From assembly GCA_964527215.1 (NCBI GenBank), contig CAZGNZ010000022.1:1-64000 (forward strand): a stretch of DNA of 64,000 nucleotides, in the 5' to 3' direction. Position 1 is the first letter of the stretch. Every line of letters begins with the position of its first letter. Of this stretch, positions 36,772 to 46,860 are shown piece after piece. The translations under genes were made by a program, and so were the position numbers. The notes under the pieces were generated by a model. It made no database searches. It was not told the origin of the DNA and saw only the letters and a list, made by a program, of their open reading frames with translations. The DNA is from CAZGNZ01 sp964527215. GTDB lineage: Bacteria; Fidelibacterota; Marinisomatia; SCGC-AAA003-L08; JACNLC01.

Positions 36772-39171
36772 TTGAATAAAATTTATCAATTCTTATCACG
36801 GATTACATCCATTTCCGCAGTCGGGGTTGTGGCCTGTCTGTCTGGTGCGCTGTATTCAGCATTTCTGATTTGGTCTGAATTTTATCTTTACACGGATATC
36901 GGTGCGGATACATATACCCAATTCTATCCGATGTACACCCATTTTTCGGAATACTTCCGTACATGGGGGTATCCGACCTGGACTTTCCAGCAGGGGATGG
37001 GGCAGAATATGTCATTCCTGCTGCTGTGGGAACCGTTTGCCGTCATTTATTACATCTGCGGCCCGGACCTGATATTGTATCTGATGCCGTATGTTCACGT
37101 ACTTAAGCTGATCTTTATTTCACTCGTTATATTCAAATACCTTGAAAAAATCGGGTTGCCGCGGCATTGGATTCTGGCCGGTGTGCTGCTGTACACGTTT
37201 AATGCGTTTAATATCCTTGGCGGAACATGGCACCATTATACTTCCCAGGGAGCAGCATTTGCACTGCTCCTGCTGGCACTGGAACGGGGCATCCAGGACG
37301 GTCGCTGCGGATTGATTGCAGTCCCGACTTTTTTTGTGATGGTCTGGTCCCCTTTTTACATTTTTCAGTACTCCCTGTTTATTCTGGTGTATATAATTAC
37401 CCGCCTGATCTGGATGAACCGTCTGAACATGCGTTCTGCGGGCAAGTGCTTTTCAGGTTTCCTTGTTTATGGAATACTCGGGATTGGCATCAGTGCGTTT
37501 ATTGCAGTTCCATACATCAGCCAGATGCTGCAGAGTCCCCGGGTAACAGGCGATGCGGTACTTGAAATTCCTTTCCGTCAGCTGCCTTTCTTCCATCTTG
37601 AGCGGTTTGATTATTACCTGACCGCTTTTCTGCGGTTCTTTTCCAATAATCTGCAGGGGTGCGGTGATGATTTTCAGGGATGGGTAAATTATCTCATTGC
37701 TCCGTTGTTCTATACCGGGGTGCTGCCTATCCTGCTTTTGCCTGCAAGTTTGCTATCAGTGAATAAACGTCGGCGACAGGTTCTGGTGTTGGTTCTTGCA
37801 GCTGCCGCTTTGATCATTCTGTTTCCATATTTCAGGTATGCACTCTACCTGTTTATGGGCGAATACTTCATGTACTTGTCTTTTCTCATTTCAGTCCTGA
37901 TCTGGCTCACCGCTATTGCAGCCTTGAAACGGATAGAAAGTTTTCCCCTTAATCCGAAGGTCATACCCGTGTTCTCGTCTGTGCTTGGTTTTGCCCTGAT
38001 TCTGGCTGGATATTTCAGCGAAACTGTGACTTGGACAACATTGTTGGCTGTGCTCGGATTAATCGCCGGTTATTCGGTTTGCCTCCATCTGATTTTCCGA
38101 CCGCAGCTGAGAGTCTGGGTCATTCCGGTCATGTATGTATTGATCATAACAGAAATGATGATGGATGCCAATCAAACGGTTAATAATCGTCAGACTGTCA
38201 CGCAGCAAGACTATTTGAACGGGACCGGGTATTTTGACGATGCCGGGTCCGCAGTCCGGGAGCTGAAGGCGGTTGACAGTTCATTCTACCGTATGATGAA
38301 GGATTATTTCTCTGAAGAATGTCAATATCCCAGTTTAAATGAAAATCAGCTGCAGGGATACTTCGGAACCATGTCTTACCAATCCTTTAATCAGGCCTCA
38401 TATATTGATTACCTTCTGGTGAACGGCATCATTGACGGGGTGCCTGAACAGGAAACACGATGGGCTCCCGGTTTGACAGAGCGTCCTGTGCTGCTCACAC
38501 TGGCCCACAACAAGTATGTTCTGACCCGGTCAAAGCTGGATGAATTTGTTGAAAACGGATATACTCCAAAATTTCAAATGAGTGATCTGGTTGTGCTGGA
38601 AAACCAGAATTTTCTTCCATTGGGTTATACCTATTCCCAGTTTATTACGGAGAGCCGGTTTCAGTCGTTTGGATTTGCCGAGAGGGAGCGTTTGTACCTG
38701 CAGGCGGTTGTGCTGGAGTCACTGCCGCCGTCCGGTTCCGGACTGCTTGCTGAATTCAAAGATTTTGAAAAAATTGAAAATGAATATCGATCTGAGGAGT
38801 ATTCCGAATTGATTCAGGCTCTGAAAACCGATACTTTGGAAGTGACTGAATTCAGTCACACAAGGATTTCGGGCAGAATCCGCATCGACACGCCGAAGCT
38901 GGTTTACTTCGGCATTCCGTATGACAAGGGCTGGAAGCTGACAGACAACGGCCACAATGCTGAATTGCTGAGAGCCAATATTGGATTTATGGGTACTCTG
39001 CTTGAACCGGGCGGGCATGAACTGCAATTGGAATACGCACCGAAATCACATCTGGCAGGTGCTGGAATCAGCGGCATTTCAGTGGCTGTATTTCTGATGG
39101 TCAACCTGATTCATAGCAGACGCAAAAAACTCCGCTCACCGGATTGTGCATCAGCAGCGTCTAGGTCCTGA
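36772..39171 (+). CDS. YfhO-like polytopic membrane protein (putative glycosyltransferase)
   Basis: 799 residues with about twelve or more membrane helices and a C-terminal extracytoplasmic domain. The first loop contains DIGADTYTQFYPMY and QQGMGQNMSFL, as in YfhO/GT-C proteins that transfer lipid-linked sugars to envelope polymers. The tail GIPYDKGWKLTDNG and GGHELQLEYAP is the typical YfhO ending (a YSPGW-like region followed by V-x-LxYxP). TTG start with a weak upstream GAGAT. Its last 11 bases overlap the end of the convergent GT4 gene. Confidence 0.82.
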   Translation: MNKIYQFLSRITSISAVGVVACLSGALYSAFLIWSEFYLYTDIGADTYTQFYPMYTHFSEYFRTWGYPTWTFQQGMGQNMSFLLLWEPFAVIYYICGPDLILYLMPYVHVLKLIFISLVIFKYLEKIGLPRHWILAGVLLYTFNAFNILGGTWHHYTSQGAAFALLLLALERGIQDGRCGLIAVPTFFVMVWSPFYIFQYSLFILVYIITRLIWMNRLNMRSAGKCFSGFLVYGILGIGISAFIAVPYISQMLQSPRVTGDAVLEIPFRQLPFFHLERFDYYLTAFLRFFSNNLQGCGDDFQGWVNYLIAPLFYTGVLPILLLPASLLSVNKRRRQVLVLVLAAAALIILFPYFRYALYLFMGEYFMYLSFLISVLIWLTAIAALKRIESFPLNPKVIPVFSSVLGFALILAGYFSETVTWTTLLAVLGLIAGYSVCLHLIFRPQLRVWVIPVMYVLIITEMMMDANQTVNNRQTVTQQDYLNGTGYFDDAGSAVRELKAVDSSFYRMMKDYFSEECQYPSLNENQLQGYFGTMSYQSFNQASYIDYLLVNGIIDGVPEQETRWAPGLTERPVLLTLAHNKYVLTRSKLDEFVENGYTPKFQMSDLVVLENQNFLPLGYTYSQFITESRFQSFGFAERERLYLQAVVLESLPPSGSGLLAEFKDFEKIENEYRSEEYSELIQALKTDTLEVTEFSHTRISGRIRIDTPKLVYFGIPYDKGWKLTDNGHNAELLRANIGFMGTLLEPGGHELQLEYAPKSHLAGAGISGISVAVFLMVNLIHSRRKKLRSPDCASAASRS

Positions 39172-40315
39172 TCAGCTGGATGTATTGGCGGGCGATATTA
39201 TTCCAAGAGAAGCTTTGGGCAAGATTGATATTTTCTTCGCTCATTTTCTGACGCAGTTTGGGTGTTTCCGCCAATGTTCTGACCGACTGCGCAATAGCGT
39301 CAACATCTCCCACCGGCACCAGGAATCCATGTTTTCCGGATTGGAGAAACTCGGTCTGGCCTCCCTGATCCGATGCTATCACCGGACATCCTGCAGCCAT
39401 TGCTTCCAGATATGAGATGCCGAATCCTTCATGGGAGGAAGGCATGACAAACAGATTGGCCGCATTCAGATAATCCGCCTTTTCCTGCTCTGTAATTCTT
39501 CCCAGTAAACGGACTTGAGTCTGGATTCCGAGTTCTTCTGCCAGTTTTTTTAACGCAGTCTGTTCCGGACCTTCCCCGGCAATAAGATACAGAATATTAA
39601 GATCCTTCAGTTCAGATACTGCGTTTATCACATCCTGCAGTCGTTTTCTTGCCACCAGTCTGCAAATACTGATGCAGATAAATGCATCCTGGCTGATTCC
39701 CCATGTTTCCCGAATGTCGCGGACGGGTGCCGGCAGATCCACGCCATGCGGTATCACCATGATTTTCTTTCGGGGTATCTTGAAATATTTTGTCACCGAT
39801 TCCTGTGAATCCCCGCTTATGGTGGCGATCTGGTGGAACTGTCTGGTAATCCATCTGGCCAGACTGGTAAAAAGACGGTTGAGTGGACTTTTCAGCACCG
39901 CGGGATCTTCGGAATCAGATCCGAAAATGTCTCCGGCGTGTACCGTGAGGATTTTTGGGACTCTTGTCCATCCGTTAATCAGCAGTGCCAGCAGTCCGGA
40001 CGGCAGGGCAAAATGGGCATGTACCGCATCGTAGCGGCCAATTCTCATGCGAAGAAACGGTGCAGCCATCAGTGTCAGAATGAAATTACTCAGCAGACAG
40101 ATCACGGTTGAACTTGTGCTGCTTTTCCGGCCAATTGTGGGAGTTCTTATAATGACTCCATTGGGAAGGGATTCGACGGAGTATGCGAACGTCCGGTGAG
40201 CAGTAAGGACGGTGATGCGATGCTCAGTATCCATATGCCGGATGATTTCCGCCGCCGCAACACCCCCTCCTCCGCCAATGGGCGGATATTCGTAAATGAC
40301 CACTAGAAGGTGCAT
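39161..40315 (-). CDS. glycosyltransferase family 4
   Basis: A 384-residue GT-B retaining glycosyltransferase. The N-terminal Gly-rich EYPPIGGGGGVAAAEIIRHM accepts the acceptor substrate. ISICRLVARKRLQDVI and the E-x7-E motif in SSHEGFGISYLEAMAAGCPVIA bind the nucleotide sugar. Cytoplasmic or peripheral, probably building a lipid-linked glycan. Overlaps asnB by 13 bases as the last gene of the TMTC-GT2-AsnB-GT4 operon. Confidence 0.92.
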   Translation of the reverse strand: MHLLVVIYEYPPIGGGGGVAAAEIIRHMDTEHRITVLTAHRTFAYSVESLPNGVIIRTPTIGRKSSTSSTVICLLSNFILTLMAAPFLRMRIGRYDAVHAHFALPSGLLALLINGWTRVPKILTVHAGDIFGSDSEDPAVLKSPLNRLFTSLARWITRQFHQIATISGDSQESVTKYFKIPRKKIMVIPHGVDLPAPVRDIRETWGISQDAFICISICRLVARKRLQDVINAVSELKDLNILYLIAGEGPEQTALKKLAEELGIQTQVRLLGRITEQEKADYLNAANLFVMPSSHEGFGISYLEAMAAGCPVIASDQGGQTEFLQSGKHGFLVPVGDVDAIAQSVRTLAETPKLRQKMSEENINLAQSFSWNNIARQYIQLIRT

Positions 40316-42189
40316 GGATTTCTCTCCAGCCAGTTATTGAAAACAAACAGAGTCCAGAGCAGCTTCCGGTTGTCCTTCCGGTTTGAACAGTGGTCGGAGA
40401 GGAGCTTTTCAACTGTTTTGAATTGAAACATGTCATCTGCTTCGGTCCGGCTGTCCAGCAGATAATGTCTGAATGAATCCCTGAACGGTCCCTTGATCCA
40501 TTTTGCTACAGGAATGCCAAAGCCTTTTTTCGGTCGCCGGACAATGGTGTCCGGAAGGTATTTCCCGGCAAGTTTTTTCAGGATGAATTTGGAAACGGTG
40601 CCCCGGTATTTCAGCCGTGAGGGCATTCGGCAGGCAAATTCTGCCAGTTCATGATCCAGAAAGGGAACTCTGACTTCCAAAGAATTCAGCATGCTGGCAC
40701 GATCTACTTTTACCAGCATATTATCCTGAAGATAGAACCGCATATCCATCCACAACGATCTTTCCCAACCGGGATCTGTATCGCAGTTTTTCATGTGCTC
40801 GGTAACTATACGCTCAACTGAGACTGACGGGTTGATCAGATTGGAAAAACCCGGATGATAAAGTGCCGCTTTTTGGAATGGGGTGAAAGAACCCAGCCAG
40901 ATCTGGTTGCGCAGATCGGAAGAATAAGGCAGACCTTCGACAAATTTTTTAACTTTGAAATCAAAACTGATATTGTCATCCGATACCGGCAGAAAACGGG
41001 AAATCCCATTTAAAATACCGTGTGACAACCGCGGCAGGCGGTCCGCGATTTTTCGTGCAAAGTAGGTGGGGTATCCGGCGAACAGCTCATCCGCACCGTC
41101 TCCGCTGAGAGCCACCGTAACATTTTCCCGGGTAAAACGGGAGAGCAGCCAGGTTGGCAGGATGGACGCATCGGCAAACGGCTCATCCATCCGGTCAAAC
41201 AGGCCTGGCATGATTTCACCCATTTCCCGGGATGAAAAAACATGCAGATGGTGCAGGGTACCAAGTTTTTCCGCTGCGGCGTCAGCATACGGACTTTCAT
41301 CAAAGGATATGACATCAAATCCGATGCTGAAAGTATGAACGTCGCTGTTGGAGCATTTTTTCAAATAATGGGTAATCAGGGATGAATCAATTCCTCCGCT
41401 TAAAAAGGCTCCCAGCGGTACATCGCTGATTTTCCGGCGCTGAACCGATTTTTGAAGGAGGTTATCCAGCTTTTCAATATAAAAATTTTCATCTTCCGAT
41501 TCATGCTTCGGTTGAAATGCAATATGATAATACCGGGTGATTTTCACACCCTCATTATCACTTACCAGGTAACAACCGGGTTCCAGTTTGAATACATCGC
41601 TGAAAATTGAAAGCGGAGCCGGCACGTATTCCATTGTCAGGTAGAGATCCAGGGCCTCTGGGTTCAGTCTGAACTGGACATCAGGAAGAGTTCGAAGCGC
41701 TTTCAATTCCGAGGCAAAGGCAAGCATCTTTTTATGCTGCATATAATACAGCGGCTTGATTCCAAAGCGGTCCCTGGCGATGAAAACGGATTGGTTGTGC
41801 AAGTTAAATACGGCAAAGGCAAACATTCCGTTCAGCCGATGCAGACATTCCGGTCCGAATTCTTCATATAGATGCAGGACAACTTCTGTGTCAGACCGGG
41901 TGGTAAACCGGTGTCCTTTTTTAACAAGGTACTCACGAAGCTGCAGATAGTTATAAATCTCGCCGTTAAAAATAATCATTAAGGAACGGTCTTCATTAAA
42001 GATAGGCTGATGACCCGTCTGAAGATCGATGATGCTTAAGCGCTGCATTCCCAGCGCTGAATTATTCTGAATATATACTCCCCGGTCATCGGGCCCTCTG
42101 TGGCGGATGCTGTCCAGCATGGCCTCAGCAACGGTTTTCAGCCGGTCAGAGGACCAGGGGGTATTAATTACGCCGGCAATTCCGCACAT
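40303..42189 (-). CDS. asnB: asparagine synthase (glutamine-hydrolysing) family
   Basis: 628 residues. The glutaminase domain starts MCGIAGVIN with Cys2 as nucleophile and has RHRGPDDRG and FNGEIYNY; the synthetase domain has the ATP pyrophosphatase loop FLSGGIDSS and VALSGDGADELFAGYP. Inside a glycosyltransferase operon such enzymes often amidate surface sugars or act in capsule/exopolysaccharide clusters, so free-asparagine synthesis is not assured. Its ATG overlaps the GT2 stop by one base. Confidence 0.93.
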   Translation of the reverse strand: MCGIAGVINTPWSSDRLKTVAEAMLDSIRHRGPDDRGVYIQNNSALGMQRLSIIDLQTGHQPIFNEDRSLMIIFNGEIYNYLQLREYLVKKGHRFTTRSDTEVVLHLYEEFGPECLHRLNGMFAFAVFNLHNQSVFIARDRFGIKPLYYMQHKKMLAFASELKALRTLPDVQFRLNPEALDLYLTMEYVPAPLSIFSDVFKLEPGCYLVSDNEGVKITRYYHIAFQPKHESEDENFYIEKLDNLLQKSVQRRKISDVPLGAFLSGGIDSSLITHYLKKCSNSDVHTFSIGFDVISFDESPYADAAAEKLGTLHHLHVFSSREMGEIMPGLFDRMDEPFADASILPTWLLSRFTRENVTVALSGDGADELFAGYPTYFARKIADRLPRLSHGILNGISRFLPVSDDNISFDFKVKKFVEGLPYSSDLRNQIWLGSFTPFQKAALYHPGFSNLINPSVSVERIVTEHMKNCDTDPGWERSLWMDMRFYLQDNMLVKVDRASMLNSLEVRVPFLDHELAEFACRMPSRLKYRGTVSKFILKKLAGKYLPDTIVRRPKKGFGIPVAKWIKGPFRDSFRHYLLDSRTEADDMFQFKTVEKLLSDHCSNRKDNRKLLWTLFVFNNWLERNPCTF

Positions 42190-43136
42190 CAGTTCGGGAA
42201 ATTTTCCTTTTTCTTAATGGAGTACGCCCATTTATTCTGGGACTCATAATATGTCCGCATCAGCAGTTCGGCGATAAATCCAATCAGCAGAGCCATAAAT
42301 CCCATCAGGAAGAACAGAATCGCAAGCTGCGGGAGCGGTGTTTCAATAAAGGTCTTTCCGCCCCAGAATTTATAATAGATCATCAGAAAGAAGCAGAGCA
42401 GTGACAGAAGAACGCTGATAAGTCCAAAACCGCCAAACAGGTGAATGGGATTGTGCAGATAGCGATCCATAAACTTAATAAGCAGCAGGTCCAGGATAAC
42501 TTTGTAGGTCCTGGAAATGCCGTATTTGGTTTTTCCGTATTTTCTTGGGTGGTGTGTGACAGGGATTTCAGTGATCCGGGCACCTTGATCATGGGCATAA
42601 ATGGGAATGAAGCGATGCATTTCACCATATAGCTTTACATCCTGAATGACATCCCGCCTGTAGGCTTTCAAAGTACAGCCGTAATCATGGAGATGCACTC
42701 CGCCAATGCGGGAAATCAGCCAGTTGGCAATTCTGGAAGGAAGTGTCCGGTTAATGAACGTGTCTTTCCGGTCTTTTCGCCATCCGCTGACCACGTCATA
42801 TCCTTCATCCAGTTTCTCAAGCAGTTTCGGAATATCCGCCGGATCATTCTGATTGTCACCGTCCATCGGAATAATAATGTCACCGACGGCATGCTGAATG
42901 CCTGCAGAAAGAGCGGCTGTCTGACCGGTGTTTCGTCTGAAGTGGAGACATCTGACCTGAGATTCGCTGTTGGCCAGACCGGTGAGGATATCTGATGATC
43001 CGTCTGTGGATCCGTCATTTACATAGATAATTTCATAATTGTACTGCCTGCTGTCCAGAGACTGTCTGATTCTCTGATGAAGTTTTGGAATGTTATCCGT
43101 TTCATTGTATATGGGGATGACAATAGAAAAATCCAT
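42189..43136 (-). CDS. GT2 polyprenyl-phosphate glycosyltransferase, DPM1/GtrB-like
   Basis: 315 residues. The GT-A domain has FSIVIPIYNETDNIPKLHQRI, YVNDGSTDGS and the DxD-like PMDGDNQNDP; a basic VTHHPRKYGKTKYGISRTYK region follows. Two C-terminal membrane helices complete the GtrB/DPM1-type plan, which charges undecaprenyl or dolichyl phosphate with a single sugar. This is the donor type that GT-C enzymes such as TMTC and PMT consume, and its TMTC-like neighbour ends 21 bases upstream. Confidence 0.92.
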   Translation of the reverse strand: MDFSIVIPIYNETDNIPKLHQRIRQSLDSRQYNYEIIYVNDGSTDGSSDILTGLANSESQVRCLHFRRNTGQTAALSAGIQHAVGDIIIPMDGDNQNDPADIPKLLEKLDEGYDVVSGWRKDRKDTFINRTLPSRIANWLISRIGGVHLHDYGCTLKAYRRDVIQDVKLYGEMHRFIPIYAHDQGARITEIPVTHHPRKYGKTKYGISRTYKVILDLLLIKFMDRYLHNPIHLFGGFGLISVLLSLLCFFLMIYYKFWGGKTFIETPLPQLAILFFLMGFMALLIGFIAELLMRTYYESQNKWAYSIKKKENFPN

Positions 43137-43157
43137 AAGTATTTGATTAGTTGCAGG

Positions 43158-44750
43158 TTATATCCCAGCCTCAGACCGGGCTTTAAATATCGTGACAGCC
43201 AGTTTCTCATCCACCGTCAGTCCCAGATGAGCGGTTTTCCAAAGATCACCAGCAGCGGCATCAAAATCCTGAAGGAAATAAAGGGCGGACGCGCGGTTCA
43301 GAAGTGCATCGGTATTGCCGGGATCGTATTTCAGAGCAAGATTGTATTGATCCAGCGCGCGTTCATACAATTCGGCCTTGAAGTAGGTCAGTCCCAGCAA
43401 ATTATAATCGAAAGTGGATTCCGGATCTAGCTTCAGGGCAATGGAAAGATGGAGCTCGGCCTTTGCCAGAGAATCCGCATTCAGACAGACGTGTCCATGA
43501 AGGGAATGAGCAAATACGTTACCCGGTGTATCTGACACGGCTTTCGAGCTGAAGGAGAGTTCATCTTTGAAGGCGGGTATGCGTGATGATGTGAAAACTG
43601 TAAAATAGACAAGAAAGGGAATCAGCGAGAGCATAACATATGCAGGCCGGGGTACATAACCTGATTTAAGTCTCAGCTGAGCAATTGCCAGTGTCAGTCC
43701 GAGAAACGGTACATATCCCCGGTGCTCGAAATGCTCAGACACACCCAGATAAGAACTGAGCCAGACTGGAATGATGATAAATCCAACAAACCAGATGCAT
43801 CCGAGGAAAAATAATTTCTTGTTGCGGATTTTTAAAAACGGGAAAGAACCAAGAACAACTGCCGGCAGAATCAGGTATTGTGCGATATGCGTACCGTCAA
43901 TGCTCGGCCGTATGGCCAGATGCAGCGGGAGCAGCCATTTCCCGGCGTACATCAGAACTGCAAGAATCATTTCATGCAGCTGGGTCATGACAGAAGCGGA
44001 CTTCATGGGGGTCAGCTGAACACTGGGTGCCGGGTTCAGAATAAACCAGAAAACCAGCACAGAAATCCACCAAAGGAGCGGAACGGTCCGATAAAATCGC
44101 TGGTGATATTTATGCTTGAACAGCCACAGCCAGAGGAAAAAGATACCGGGTGCAATGACGGCATTTTCCTTGGACAGCATTGCCACGAAAAAAAACATGA
44201 TATGGCCGTAAAACCAAAGTCCTTTGCCTGTACTGAGATATTTCATCATCAACATCAGTGACAGAATTAGCGGTATTGCCAGAAGAATATCATTTCGACC
44301 GGGTATCCAGCAGACTGCCATGCTGTTGGCGGGGTGAATGGCAAAAATCAGCGGAGCGGCTATCTGTACAGAAGTCGGCAGCCGCAGCCGGTTTAGAAGT
44401 ATGTATAAGAGAATGACGGTAAAAATATGAAACACCAAATTGGAAATATGAAAAAATCCCGGTGAACCCGAACCCAGCCAGACATCCAAAAAAAAAGAAC
44501 CTGCCAGCACAGGGCGATAGTAGCGGTCTTCAAAAATGGTATGGGTCAGAATGTTTTTGAAGTTATTACTGTCCCTGTAGTAATCAAGCTTTGTCTCAAT
44601 GATAACGGGATCATCAAATGGTGAAAAATCATAACCGGCTACCGGAAAGTACAATGCTGCCGGAATCAGAATGAATATCAGGATAATCAGCGGGTTCGGT
44701 TTTCCGACCTTTGAAGGAAGAAGGATTTTATTATTAAATGATCCAAACAC
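43158..44750 (-). CDS. TMTC/DUF1736-like polytopic glycosyltransferase with C-terminal TPRs (copy 2)
   Basis: 530 residues. The membrane domain carries YDFSPFDDPVII (acidic pair), DRYYRPVL, FHISNLVFHIF, HPANSMAVCWIPGRND, LSKENAVIAPG and FEHRGYVPFLG. About three TPRs end the protein (AELHLSIALKL, DYNLLGLTYFKAELYERALDQYNLALKYDPGN in overlapping units). GTG start with poor ribosome site. It heads the minus-strand operon with GT2, AsnB and GT4. It is divergent from copy 3, with only about 90 bases between them. Confidence 0.82.
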   Translation of the reverse strand: MFGSFNNKILLPSKVGKPNPLIILIFILIPAALYFPVAGYDFSPFDDPVIIETKLDYYRDSNNFKNILTHTIFEDRYYRPVLAGSFFLDVWLGSGSPGFFHISNLVFHIFTVILLYILLNRLRLPTSVQIAAPLIFAIHPANSMAVCWIPGRNDILLAIPLILSLMLMMKYLSTGKGLWFYGHIMFFFVAMLSKENAVIAPGIFFLWLWLFKHKYHQRFYRTVPLLWWISVLVFWFILNPAPSVQLTPMKSASVMTQLHEMILAVLMYAGKWLLPLHLAIRPSIDGTHIAQYLILPAVVLGSFPFLKIRNKKLFFLGCIWFVGFIIIPVWLSSYLGVSEHFEHRGYVPFLGLTLAIAQLRLKSGYVPRPAYVMLSLIPFLVYFTVFTSSRIPAFKDELSFSSKAVSDTPGNVFAHSLHGHVCLNADSLAKAELHLSIALKLDPESTFDYNLLGLTYFKAELYERALDQYNLALKYDPGNTDALLNRASALYFLQDFDAAAGDLWKTAHLGLTVDEKLAVTIFKARSEAGI

Positions 44751-44842
44751 AATGGGTTAAATTACAGGGTTCAGAAATAATATCATATCATTTCTACATT
44801 GGATAAACGGATGTTGAATAAGATAAATATTGGGTTTAGGTG

Positions 44843-46837
44843 ATGAAATTCAATTTTCACAGTAAGAAGCGCCAATGCATGCTGCATCTTGGCATACTCT
44901 TCCTGGCAGTCATGGGATTGTATCTGCAGACCCTCCTGTTTGGTTTTTCGCCGCTGGATGATCCCGGATTGATTGAATCAGAATTGATATGGCTGAAAAA
45001 TCCGGAAAATCTTTCATCGGTTTTATTCAGCAACCAGATATTCAACCTGCAGAATTCTGCATTTTTTCGACCGGTTCTGATTCTATCATTCATGCTTGAT
45101 GCAATTGCAGGTCAGGGAAATCCGGCTGTTTTTCATTTGTCAAATGTTTTGCTGCATTTATTCTGTGTGATAATGGTTTACTGGCTGGGGAAAGAGGTGT
45201 TTTCCTTAAAAGGAGGAACTGCGCTCTTTACAGCTCTTGTCTTTGCATTTCATCCGATGAATGTGCATGCCGTGGCATGGATTCCCGGCCGGAATGACCT
45301 GCTGCTGGGCATGCTCATTGGTGGATCGTTTTATTTCTTGTTTAGGTATTTGAACTGTTTAAGAACAGAGTATTGCCTGCTGCATGCGTTATTACTGTAT
45401 CTGGCGCTTCTCACCAAGGAAAATACCATCGTATTTGTTCCTGTTGGTGTACTGTATTTGCTTCTGTTTCAAAAAATGCCGGATAAGAACAAACTGCTGC
45501 TGCTGGATTCTGCGTGGATCGCGGTGCCCCTCATCTGGTTTCTGACCCGAGCGTCATTGATGGAGGTCAATACACCGTCGATAACTCCGGGGATCAGTGA
45601 ACTGGCGGAGTCGTTTCAAAGTCTGGTGAATTACGGACGAAAGGTTATTCTTCCTTTTGATCCGGCCATCATTCCGGACTCCGGCGCAAGACTGTTCCCC
45701 CTGAATCTTATCATTACTGCGACTGCACTGCTGCTGATGTTTTTCCCAAAATCAGGGTCTGCATCGGAGAATAACAAGTTTTCACTGTTCGGACTGTTTT
45801 GGTTTGGGGCATTTATTACACTGCCGATTTTGTACAGTTCATCCACTGGAATGGGTGAGCATTATAATCATCGGCTGTATCTGCCGATGATGCTGTTTTT
45901 ACCGGCCCTGGTCAGACGGGCAGTTCATCTGAATCTGCCGTTTGCCAGATGGCATAAATCGGTTGCGGCAGTGATACTGCTGGTTCTTTTGACGGCAGTC
46001 AGCATGAATCAAATACGATTCTATTCCGACAAAACTGCATTTACAGAAAGAGCGGTCGCAGAATCACCAGGTCTGCCGAAACCGTACATACTTAAGGGAA
46101 GGCAGTTTGAGAACGCTGGCGATTTGGATCAGGCCTTAATACAGTTCAATCAACTGGTAACTCTGTTTTCAGATCAGGAGTGGGGGTACATCAATCGGGC
46201 ATCGATATTGGCTCAGATGGGTGAATATACTCAAGCCAGACGCGATATATTGAGAACGCTGGAAATTTCGCCCGGCAGTTCAGACAGCTACAACAATCTT
46301 GGTAACATTCTGGCCGAGCAGGGGCAACTGGACTCGGCGATTGTTTGCTACAACACGGCATTGAAGCTGGAAAAGAGTAATCTGGAAGCACTGACAAACC
46401 GCGGATTAACCTATGCACTGATGGGTGAACTGGATTTCGCTCTGGCAGATTTTTCTGATGTTCTGATTCAAAGACCGCATCAGTACAATCTGTATTTCAA
46501 CCGGGGTCAGATTTACCAGACGCGGGAGGTGTATTCAACCGCTGCCAGGGATTATGGATCATTTTTGAAATATGAGCCGGAAAATGCGGATGGGTATTCA
46601 AACCTGGGTTTGTGCCTGTTGAATATTGGATCCGTTGAAGAGGCATTAATTGCACTTGATGCTGCCATTGCGCTTGACTCAACATTGGCAGAGCCATACA
46701 ACAACCGGGCGATTTGCCGGTATTTTCGGGAAGAATACGAGCTTGCCAAAATCGATATCAACCGTTTTGTTAAGTTGGGCGGGAAGCCAAACAGTGACTT
46801 TATGAATGAGCTTGAAAATAAGTTGATTTCAAATTAG
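44843..46837 (+). CDS. TMTC/DUF1736-like polytopic glycosyltransferase with seven TPRs (copy 3)
   Basis: 664 residues, the longest of the four copies because its tail has about seven TPRs (residues ~400-650, e.g. SYNNLGNILAEQGQLDSAIV, GYSNLGLCLLNIGSVEEALI). The membrane domain shows FGFSPLDDPGLIE, SAFFRPVL, FHLSNVLLHLF, HPMNVHAVAWIPGRND, LTKENTIVF and YNHRLYLPMML. I use ATG 44843; a GTG sits one codon earlier. The TPR domain presumably docks partner or substrate proteins on the outer face. Co-directional with copy 4, which begins 23 bases after its stop. Confidence 0.84.
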   Translation: MKFNFHSKKRQCMLHLGILFLAVMGLYLQTLLFGFSPLDDPGLIESELIWLKNPENLSSVLFSNQIFNLQNSAFFRPVLILSFMLDAIAGQGNPAVFHLSNVLLHLFCVIMVYWLGKEVFSLKGGTALFTALVFAFHPMNVHAVAWIPGRNDLLLGMLIGGSFYFLFRYLNCLRTEYCLLHALLLYLALLTKENTIVFVPVGVLYLLLFQKMPDKNKLLLLDSAWIAVPLIWFLTRASLMEVNTPSITPGISELAESFQSLVNYGRKVILPFDPAIIPDSGARLFPLNLIITATALLLMFFPKSGSASENNKFSLFGLFWFGAFITLPILYSSSTGMGEHYNHRLYLPMMLFLPALVRRAVHLNLPFARWHKSVAAVILLVLLTAVSMNQIRFYSDKTAFTERAVAESPGLPKPYILKGRQFENAGDLDQALIQFNQLVTLFSDQEWGYINRASILAQMGEYTQARRDILRTLEISPGSSDSYNNLGNILAEQGQLDSAIVCYNTALKLEKSNLEALTNRGLTYALMGELDFALADFSDVLIQRPHQYNLYFNRGQIYQTREVYSTAARDYGSFLKYEPENADGYSNLGLCLLNIGSVEEALIALDAAIALDSTLAEPYNNRAICRYFREEYELAKIDINRFVKLGGKPNSDFMNELENKLISN

Positions 46838-46860
46838 TTATCATTGAAATCTCTACAAAA